This document shows, piece by piece, positions 58,380 to 64,000 of a DNA stretch of 64,000 bases. Under the pieces are notes generated by a model that ran no database searches, was not told the origin of the DNA, and saw only the letters and a list, made by a program, of their open reading frames with translations. The number at the start of each line of letters is the position of its first letter. Position 1 is the first letter of the stretch. This DNA is from Bradyrhizobium hereditatis. Its GTDB lineage: Bacteria > Pseudomonadota > Alphaproteobacteria > Rhizobiales > Xanthobacteraceae. The stretch is taken from assembly GCF_020329435.1 (NCBI RefSeq), contig NZ_JAGKJK010000012.1, positions 124,001 to 188,000 of the forward strand. The letters are read 5' to 3'. A program made the position numbers and the translations under genes.

Positions 58380-58703
58380 TCAGTCGCGCTTGCGCGACGC
58401 CTTCTCCTCGAGCCCGGACATCGAGGTCCGCTGCGCCAGCGCGGCCTCGACCTCTTCCAGCTTCACGCCGCGCGACTTCAAAAGCACCAGGAGGTGAAAC
58501 ACCAGGTCTGCGCTTTCGGCGATCAGGTGGCCACGATCGTTCTCGATCGCCGCGATTACGGTCTCGACCGCTTCCTCGCCCAGCTTCTTGGCGCAGTGCT
58601 CCGCGCCCTTGTCGAGCAGCTTGCGGGTGTAGGACGCCTCTCCTCCCGATGCGGCCCGTGCATCGATGGTGGCGGCCAGATCATGGATCGTGAAACGCGA
58701 CAT
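58380..58703 (-). CDS. hisE: phosphoribosyl-ATP diphosphatase
   Basis: A 107-residue all-alpha MazG-like enzyme for the second step of histidine synthesis. [15 protein letters not shown] and [21 protein letters not shown] carry the Mg-binding Glu/Asp residues. The ATG at 58703 is preceded by an in-frame TTG. HisI (cyclohydrolase) is separate, as usual in alphaproteobacteria, and not in this window. It lies between hisF and coaA. Confidence 0.96.
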   Translation of the reverse strand: MSRFTIHDLAATIDARAASGGEASYTRKLLDKGAEHCAKKLGEEAVETVIAAIENDRGHLIAESADLVFHLLVLLKSRGVKLEEVEAALAQRTSMSGLEEKASRKRD

Positions 58704-58798
58704 CAACCGAACTCAACGCTCGCGCCCGGCCAAAGGCCGCGGCGCCGTCCCAAGGCAGGACCTAACGCAGGACTTAGCACTTTTGTGACAGCGAGTCG

Positions 58799-59575
58799 TC
58801 AGGGATCGAGCCGCATCGGCAGGCCGGCCCGCGCCATGTGCTCCTTGGCTTGGCGTATGGTAAATTCGCCGAAGTGGAATATCGAAGCGGCCAGCACCGC
58901 GGTGGCGTGGCCTTGGCGGATGCCGTCGACGAGATGGTCGAGGTTGCCGACCCCGCCGGAGGCGATAACCGGTACGGGGACACTATCGGCGATGGCACGG
59001 GTCAACGGCAGGTCGAACCCTTGGCGCGTGCCGTCACGGTCCATCGAGGTCAGGAGGATCTCGCCGGCGCCGAGCGACACCACTTCCTGCGCGTATTCAA
59101 TGGCGTCGATCCCGGTGGAGTTGCGGCCGCCATGGGTGAAGATCTCCCAGCGGTCCGAGCCGCCGGCGCGCTTGACCCGCTTGGCGTCGATCGCGACCAC
59201 GATGCACTGTTCGCCGAACTTTTCGGCCGCCTGCTTGACGAATTCGCGGTTGGAGACCGCGGCCGAATTGATCGAGACCTTGTCGGCGCCGGAGCGCAGC
59301 AGCGTCTTGATGTCCTCGATGGTGCGGACCCCGCCGCCGACCGTCAATGGCATGAAGCAGGCTTCGGCGGTGCGCCGCACGACATCCAGCATGATGCCGC
59401 GGTTTTCGTGGGTCGCCGTGATGTCGAGGAAGCACAATTCGTCGGCGCCGGCGGCGTCATAGGCGATCGCCGCCTCGACGGGATCGCCGGCGTCGCGCAG
59501 ATCGACGAAATTGACGCCCTTGACTACCCTTCCATCTTTCACATCGAGACATGGGATGACGCGGACTTTGAACAT
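58799..59575 (-). CDS. hisF: imidazole glycerol phosphate synthase cyclase subunit
   Basis: A 258-residue TIM barrel that uses ammonia from HisH to form the imidazole ring. [19 protein letters not shown] holds the first catalytic Asp (IPCLDV). [24 protein letters not shown] with the second catalytic Asp, and [12 protein letters not shown] are phosphate-binding parts. GGGAG 7 bases before the ATG fixes the start. Confidence 0.97.
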   Translation of the reverse strand: MFKVRVIPCLDVKDGRVVKGVNFVDLRDAGDPVEAAIAYDAAGADELCFLDITATHENRGIMLDVVRRTAEACFMPLTVGGGVRTIEDIKTLLRSGADKVSINSAAVSNREFVKQAAEKFGEQCIVVAIDAKRVKRAGGSDRWEIFTHGGRNSTGIDAIEYAQEVVSLGAGEILLTSMDRDGTRQGFDLPLTRAIADSVPVPVIASGGVGNLDHLVDGIRQGHATAVLAASIFHFGEFTIRQAKEHMARAGLPMRLDP

Positions 59576-59589
59576 GGCGAAACTCCCAA

Positions 59590-59677
59590 AGCGTTTTCAA
59601 GCGAAGTGGGTACCGGTTCGCGTGAAGAAAACGCGTCAAAATAAAGAAGTAGAGCCATGGTTCCAACCATGGCTCTA
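59590..59677 (+). repeat. dispersed element with terminal hairpin, copy 2
   Basis: An AGCGTTTTCAAGCGAAGTGG...GTTCGCGTGAAGA...AACGCGT block is followed by a 13-bp hairpin (59650-59662 with 59665-59677). It matches the layout of the element at 29908-30004. It fills the hisA-hisF gap and overlaps the last bases of hisA. Confidence 0.72.
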
Positions 59678-60415
59678 CGCCGCGGCGCGCGCGTTGCGGA
59701 TCAGCGCGAGCGCGGCGGCGGGATCGAGCCGGCCGTCATAGAGCGCGCGGCCTGCAATGGCGCCGGCGAGCTTTTTGGCGCGCGGCTCCAGCATCGCCTT
59801 GACGTCCTCGATCGAGGCGAGGCCGCCGGAGGCGATCACGGGGATGGAGATGCGCTCGGCCAGCGCGATTGTGGCATCGAGGTTCAGGCCCTTTAATAAT
59901 CCGTCGCGGGCGATGTCGGTAAAGATGATGGCAGCGACGCCGGCATCCTCAAAACGCTGCGCGATTTCGAGGACGGTGACCTGCGAGGTTTCGGCCCAGC
60001 CTTCGACGGCGACCTTGCCGTCGCGCGCATCGAGCCCGACCGCGACGCGGCCGGGAAATTTTTTGGCCGCGCTCTTCACCAGTTCCGGATCGCGTACCGC
60101 CGCGGTGCCGATGATGACGCGGGCGATGCCCTTGTCCAGCCAGGCTTCCACGGTCTTGAGATCCCGAATGCCACCGCCGAGCTGCACCGGCATGGTGACA
60201 GCCTTGAGCATCGCCTCGACCGCGCGCGCGTTCATCGGCTTGCCGGCAAAGGCGCCGTCGAGATCGACGACATGTAGATATTCGAACCCCTGCTCGGCAA
60301 AGGATCGCGCCTGCGCGGCGGGATCGAGGTTGAACACGGTCGCGCGCGCCATGTCGCCTTGCTCGAGGCGCACGCACTGACCGTTTTTCAGGTCAACCGC
60401 AGGAAAGAGGATCAC
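59675..60415 (-). CDS. hisA: phosphoribosylformimino-5-aminoimidazole carboxamide ribotide isomerase
   Basis: A 246-residue TIM-barrel isomerase for histidine step 4. [21 protein letters not shown] opens it, with the catalytic Asp. [32 protein letters not shown] and [14 protein letters not shown] with the second Asp complete the family pattern. The start is GTG at 60415, which forms a GTGA overlap with the hisH stop; another in-frame GTG lies 9 bases upstream. The 3' end abuts the dispersed element. Confidence 0.96.
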   Translation of the reverse strand: MILFPAVDLKNGQCVRLEQGDMARATVFNLDPAAQARSFAEQGFEYLHVVDLDGAFAGKPMNARAVEAMLKAVTMPVQLGGGIRDLKTVEAWLDKGIARVIIGTAAVRDPELVKSAAKKFPGRVAVGLDARDGKVAVEGWAETSQVTVLEIAQRFEDAGVAAIIFTDIARDGLLKGLNLDATIALAERISIPVIASGGLASIEDVKAMLEPRAKKLAGAIAGRALYDGRLDPAAALALIRNARAAA

Positions 60416-61062
60416 GGCTTCCACTTCAAAAAGTTCGAGATCAGGGCCAGGCCAAAGCGCTGGCTCTTCTCGGGGTGAAACTGCGTGCCGATTGCGGTGT
60501 CCTTGCTCACGATCGCAGTCACCGGCCCGCCGTAATCGGCGCGCGCCAGCACATCCGCTTCGTTGGCAGCGTTGAGGTGATAGGAATGCACGAAATAGGC
60601 GTGGCGTCCCTTCGGCCCGAGCGGCAGGTGCTCCAGCACCGGGTGCTCGCGGAGCAGGTCGAGCGTGTTCCAGCCCATATGCGGGATCTTCAGGTTTTCC
60701 TCGCGCGGCGAGATCTTCTCGACATGGCCTTCGATCCAGTTGAAGCCCTCAGTGACGACATGCTCCTTGCCGCGCGTCGCCATCAACTGCATGCCGACGC
60801 AGATGCCGAAGAACGGCCGCGCCTTCACGCGCACTGCTTCCGTCATCGCTTCCAGCATGCCGTCCACCGCATCGAGGCCGCGGCGGCAATCGGCGAAGGC
60901 GCCGACGCCGGGCAGCACAATGCGGTCGGCGCGGTACACTGTATCAGGGTCGCGCGTCACCATGACCTTCTGCGGATCTTCCATGCTCCGCGCGGCGCGC
61001 TCGAAGGCTTTTGCCGCCGAGTGAAGATTGCCGGAGCCGTAATCGATGATGGCAACGGTCAT
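60412..61062 (-). CDS. hisH: imidazole glycerol phosphate synthase glutamine amidotransferase subunit
   Basis: A 216-residue class I glutaminase that supplies ammonia to His[21 protein letters not shown] is the N-terminus. The nucleophile Cys is in [11 protein letters not shown], and the His-Glu pair is in [13 protein letters not shown]. The frame continues upstream to 61464 but only the ATG at 61062 gives the family N-terminus. Its ATG overlaps the upstream DUF2628 stop by four bases, and its stop overlaps hisA. Confidence 0.96.
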   Translation of the reverse strand: MTVAIIDYGSGNLHSAAKAFERAARSMEDPQKVMVTRDPDTVYRADRIVLPGVGAFADCRRGLDAVDGMLEAMTEAVRVKARPFFGICVGMQLMATRGKEHVVTEGFNWIEGHVEKISPREENLKIPHMGWNTLDLLREHPVLEHLPLGPKGRHAYFVHSYHLNAANEADVLARADYGGPVTAIVSKDTAIGTQFHPEKSQRFGLALISNFLKWKP

Positions 61063-61589
61063 CGCGGCCCTCCCGGTTCGGGGAACAGGCCGATGATCCC
61101 GCCTTGCGGCAATGGCGGAGGCTTGGAGAACGGCTGGCCCGGAATGTTGCGGGTCGGCGGCGGCGCCCCGCGATCGACCGACCATTGGTCGTTGACCAAG
61201 CCACGGTGCCCACCGGCCCACCGCTCGAAGAAGCGGTGCTCGGCAGCTTCCTCGTCGTCGGCCACCACGATATCGAGCTGACGCCATTTGCCCCGCGACA
61301 GCGTCCAGCGCCGCAGGCTGGCCGCCTCCAGACCCATCAGGATTGCGATCAGAACGTCGACGGCAACCATCGTGTTGCGGCTTGCGCCGAGCGCCGACAT
61401 TCCGAACTGGATCGCGATCATCAGAACAATCCAGCCGATAAGCACCAGCCACAGCCGATGCCACAGCAGCCAGATTACGCTCGCGACCGCTGCCCAGAAA
61501 TGAAAGCCGTCACGAACAAAGACGAACTTGTCGGTCGCCGAAAGATCGGCGCCATTGGCCACGGGAGCATGCACTGTGTAGACCGGCAT
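61059..61589 (-). CDS. DUF2628 membrane protein
   Basis: A 176-residue protein of the DUF2628 type. MPVYTVHAP and [16 protein letters not shown] are typical of the N-terminal region. Two or three transmembrane helices follow (about 33-68 and 80-92), then a soluble tail with many Pro ([18 protein letters not shown]). It lies between hisB and hisH with a four-base overlap into hisH. That operon position is shared across rhizobia, but a role in histidine synthesis is not known. Confidence 0.85.
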   Translation of the reverse strand: MPVYTVHAPVANGADLSATDKFVFVRDGFHFWAAVASVIWLLWHRLWLVLIGWIVLMIAIQFGMSALGASRNTMVAVDVLIAILMGLEAASLRRWTLSRGKWRQLDIVVADDEEAAEHRFFERWAGGHRGLVNDQWSVDRGAPPPTRNIPGQPFSKPPPLPQGGIIGLFPEPGGPR

Positions 61590-61627
61590 CGAACCTCTCC
61601 GCCGCGAACAAAAACGCGAACAAGGAA

Positions 61628-62221
61628 TCAACCGCCGAGCTGACCCTTGGTGGAAGGCACTTCGCCCGCCGCGCGCGGATCGATCGCGACCGCGGCCCGA
61701 AGCGCCCTCGCCAGACCCTTGAAACAGGATTCGGCGATATGATGGCTGTTCTCGCCATATAAGGTTTCGACGTGCAAAGTCACGCCGGCGTTCATGGTGA
61801 AGGCGTTGAACCATTCGCGCACCAGCTCGGTGTCGAACTGCCCGACCTTGTCGCGCGGAAAATCGACTTTGAACACCAGCACCGGCCGGCCCGAAATGTC
61901 GATAACCACGCGCGACAGCGTCTCGTCCATCGGCATGTGGATCGAGGCGTAGCGGGTGATGCCGGCCATGGTTCCGAGCGCTTGTTTTACGGCCTGCCCG
62001 AGCGCGATGCCGACGTCCTCGGTGGTGTGGTGATGGTCGACATGAAGGTCGCCATCGGCCTTCACGGTGATGTCGATGCGGGAATGCCGGGCCAAGAGAT
62101 CGAGCATATGGTCGAAAAAGCCGATGCCGGTCGAAACGTTGGATATACCGGTGCCGTCGAGGTTTACCGCAACCTCGATGTCGGTTTCCTTGGTCTTGCG
62201 CTTGATGGACGCTGTGCGCAT
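61628..62221 (-). CDS. hisB: imidazoleglycerol-phosphate dehydratase
   Basis: A 197-residue monofunctional IGP dehydratase (histidine step 6). [36 protein letters not shown] and [19 protein letters not shown] carry the His/Glu ligands of the two Mn ions. It lacks the phosphatase half found in E. coli HisB. It is the first gene of this his segment and is divergent from hslV, with 192 bases between them holding both promoters. Confidence 0.97.
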   Translation of the reverse strand: MRTASIKRKTKETDIEVAVNLDGTGISNVSTGIGFFDHMLDLLARHSRIDITVKADGDLHVDHHHTTEDVGIALGQAVKQALGTMAGITRYASIHMPMDETLSRVVIDISGRPVLVFKVDFPRDKVGQFDTELVREWFNAFTMNAGVTLHVETLYGENSHHIAESCFKGLARALRAAVAIDPRAAGEVPSTKGQLGG

Positions 62222-62413
62222 GAAAAACTGCTTCCCTTTGGCCGCTTGGGCCGAAAACGCGGCCCTTTTAACAGGCCGATCTCTCCTTCGCTACTGCGGG
62301 AAGCCGCCCAAGGGGCCCAAGTTCGGCCTATGGTGACCGGAATCCGGACCTGGTCGGCCGCGATTGTAACCCTCCTCGCCAGCCCCTAAATCTGACGGGA
62401 ACGAGGGCGACCC

Positions 62414-62965
62414 ATGCAAGCATCTGAAAATAACCTGCCGATCTGGCACGGCACCACGATTCTGACGGTCCGCAAGGGCGGCAAGGTGGTAATCGGCGGC
62501 GACGGCCAGGTCTCGATCGGCCAGACCGTGATCAAGGCCAACGCCAAAAAGGTCCGCAAAATCGGCAAGGGCGACGTGATCGGCGGCTTCGCCGGGGCCA
62601 CGGCCGACGCCTTCACCCTGTTCGAACGGCTGGAGAGCAAACTGGAACAGTATCCGGGGCAATTGACCCGGGCGGCAGTCGAACTCGCCAAGGACTGGCG
62701 GACCGACCGCTATCTGCGTCGCCTTGAGGCGATGATGATCGTCGCCGACAAGGACGTGTCGCTGGTCCTGACCGGCACCGGCGACGTGCTGGAGCCGGAA
62801 GCCGGCGTGATGGCGATCGGCTCCGGCGGCAACTACGCCCTGGCGGCCGCCCGCGCCCTCGTCGACACCGACAAGGACGCCGAGACCATCGTACGCCGCG
62901 CCCTCGATATCGCCGCCGACATCTGCGTCTTCACCAACAGGAACGTCACGATCGAAACGCTGTAG
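62414..62965 (+). CDS. hslV: ATP-dependent protease subunit HslV
   Basis: A 183-residue peptidase of the HslUV (ClpYQ) proteasome-like complex. The active Thr follows the short propeptide in [56 protein letters not shown] and [16 protein letters not shown] are conserved. Its ATPase partner hslU is not next to it; two genes follow instead and hslU probably lies beyond the window. Confidence 0.96.
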   Translation: MQASENNLPIWHGTTILTVRKGGKVVIGGDGQVSIGQTVIKANAKKVRKIGKGDVIGGFAGATADAFTLFERLESKLEQYPGQLTRAAVELAKDWRTDRYLRRLEAMMIVADKDVSLVLTGTGDVLEPEAGVMAIGSGGNYALAAARALVDTDKDAETIVRRALDIAADICVFTNRNVTIETL

Positions 62966-62978
62966 GGGAGCGGCGGTG

Positions 62979-63464
62979 ATGGTGCCGGACTATGTGTTCC
63001 GCCCAATGACATCAGCTGACCTGCCGCTGATCCGACGCTGGCTGGCAGAGCCGCACGTCACTGAGTGGTGGGGAGATCCATCCGAACAATTCGACCTGGT
63101 CAGCGGTGACCTCGCCGAACCGGCGATGGACCAGTTCATCGTCTCGACCGCAGGCAGCGATTTTGCCTATCTGCAGTGCTACGCGTTGACCGCGTGGAAT
63201 TCGGGTTTTGGCGAGCATCCGCTCGGCACCCGCGGCATCGACCAGTTCATCGGCGAGCCCGATATGATCGAACGCGGCCATGGTTCGGCGTTCATTCGTG
63301 CCTTCGTCGACGAGCGCTTGCGAAACGGTGCGCCGCGCATCGTCACCGATCCCGACCCGGCCAACGCAAGGGCCATCCGTGCCTACGAGAAAGCAGGCTT
63401 TGAAAAAGCTGGTATGGTCGATACACCTGATGGCCCCGCTCTCTTGATGATCCGCAACGCATGA
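62979..63464 (+). CDS. GNAT family N-acetyltransferase (AAC(6')-like)
   Basis: A 161-residue acetyltransferase from the ATG at 62979 (a GTG at 62976 is also possible), with GGGGAG upstream. [27 protein letters not shown] opens it. The acetyl-CoA region is [21 protein letters not shown], and [17 protein letters not shown] is the GNAT C-terminal motif. The pattern is like aminoglycoside 6'-acetyltransferases and siderophore/lysine acetylases; the natural substrate is unknown. Confidence 0.87.
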   Translation: MVPDYVFRPMTSADLPLIRRWLAEPHVTEWWGDPSEQFDLVSGDLAEPAMDQFIVSTAGSDFAYLQCYALTAWNSGFGEHPLGTRGIDQFIGEPDMIERGHGSAFIRAFVDERLRNGAPRIVTDPDPANARAIRAYEKAGFEKAGMVDTPDGPALLMIRNA

Positions 63465-64000
63465 CCTCGACCAGCAGCATCGACAACGCGCCGATTGTTC
63501 GCACGCTTTCAGGCTGGCAATGGCTTACGATCGCAGCCGCTATCCTCGCAGCGCAAGCCGCGATCCTCTACGGGATGGGACGTCTGCCGATCTGCGCCTG
63601 CGGCTATGTCAAGCTCTGGCATGGCGTGGTGCAGAGTTCGGAAAACTCGCAGCACATCGCCGACTGGTACACGCTGTCGCACATCCTGCATGGCATCCTG
63701 TTCTACGGCGCAGCCTTCCTGGCGTTCCCTCGCCTCGCCTGGCAAGGCCGCCTGATTCTTGCCATGCTGGTGGAAGGCGGCTGGGAACTGGTCGAAAATT
63801 CGGATCTGATCATCAATCGCTACCGCGCCGGCACGATCTCGCTGGACTATTTCGGCGATACCATCGTCAATTCGATCTCCGACTCGCTGGCGATGGTCGG
63901 CGGCTTCCTGCTGGCAAAAAATCTGCCGGTAGCCATCAGCGTAGCGCTCGCGCTGCTGTTCGAGTTGGTGATGGCGCTCCACATTCGCGACAATCTGACG
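63461..64000 (+). CDS. DUF2585 membrane protein, cut by window end
   Basis: The first 180 codons of a DUF2585 (UPF0314) protein. It has several transmembrane helices (about 22-40, 70-90, 140-165). Conserved stretches are [55 protein letters not shown] and [17 protein letters not shown]. The function is unknown. The ATG overlaps the GNAT stop (ATGA). No stop codon is reached before the window ends. Confidence 0.88.
   Translation, partial: MTSTSSIDNAPIVRTLSGWQWLTIAAAILAAQAAILYGMGRLPICACGYVKLWHGVVQSSENSQHIADWYTLSHILHGILFYGAAFLAFPRLAWQGRLILAMLVEGGWELVENSDLIINRYRAGTISLDYFGDTIVNSISDSLAMVGGFLLAKNLPVAISVALALLFELVMALHIRDNLT

Noticed and set aside
58765-58800. TTAGCAC stretch near hisE considered as a CIRCE half-site
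   Set aside because: The second arm GAGTGCTAA at the right spacing is missing, and the location makes no sense for a heat-shock operator.

Overview
The window is 64 kb of GC-rich chromosome from an alphaproteobacterium of the Bradyrhizobium group (Bradyrhizobium or a near relative). The call rests on the protein sequences, on rhizobial gene order (hisB-DUF2628-hisH-hisA-hisF-hisE-coaA; hrcA-grpE; rph-rdgB-hemW; lppC/rsmI-yraN-gshB), on a Rhizobium-type PmtA-like methyltransferase, and on many short palindromic intergenic repeats of the kinds common in Bradyrhizobium. Most of it is core housekeeping DNA. No rRNA, tRNA, CRISPR array, prophage or intact insertion sequence was recognised.

Layout. 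0-9 kb holds an alpha/beta hydrolase, then the translation genes infC (ATT start), rpmI, rplT, pheS and pheT. An ASCH-domain gene and a repeat-flanked DUF559 nuclease-like gene sit between pheS and pheT. 8-15.4 kb holds a TauE/SafE permease, a Dph6-like ATP pyrophosphatase coupled to a flavin amine oxidase, a cysteine hydrolase, and a TonB-dependent receptor divergent from nikR with a near-ideal NikR operator between them. 15.4-20 kb holds a CsoR-type regulator divergent from a copper P-type ATPase, a frameshifted HMG-CoA lyase remnant, an EI24/CysZ-like membrane protein and nth. 20-23.5 kb holds a DUF2244 protein, an Ada/Ogt-like protein, gpmA and dapB.

23.8-29.5 kb is the main accessory module. 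It is a minus-strand operon encoding an almost pure RTX-repeat protein, a type I secretion ABC exporter, its HlyD-family adaptor and a LuxR-type regulator. 30-33 kb carries a DUF1330 protein, pyrF, an FMN reductase and the PmtA-like methyltransferase.

32.6-41.4 kb is the heat-shock region: hrcA, grpE, dnaK and dnaJ all on the minus strand, with a sigma-32-type promoter before dnaK. Four plus-strand genes lie between grpE and dnaK: a secreted unknown, a Tat-type nicotinamidase, an AraC regulator and a VOC protein. 41.6-48 kb continues with rph, rdgB, hemW, an LppC-like lipoprotein, rsmI, yraN and gshB.

48-57.3 kb mixes unknown proteins, a TPR protein, a Tat-type metallo-beta-lactamase-fold enzyme, comM, a histidine-rich membrane protein and a hybrid histidine kinase. 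57.4-62.2 kb is coaA plus the histidine cluster. The window ends with hslV, a GNAT acetyltransferase and a DUF2585 protein cut by the window edge.

The most notable points are the RTX type I secretion operon with its own regulator, the NikR-controlled receptor, the repeat-flanked DUF559 gene inside the pheST region, the ATT start of infC, and two genes whose C-terminal codons lie in intergenic-type repeats.
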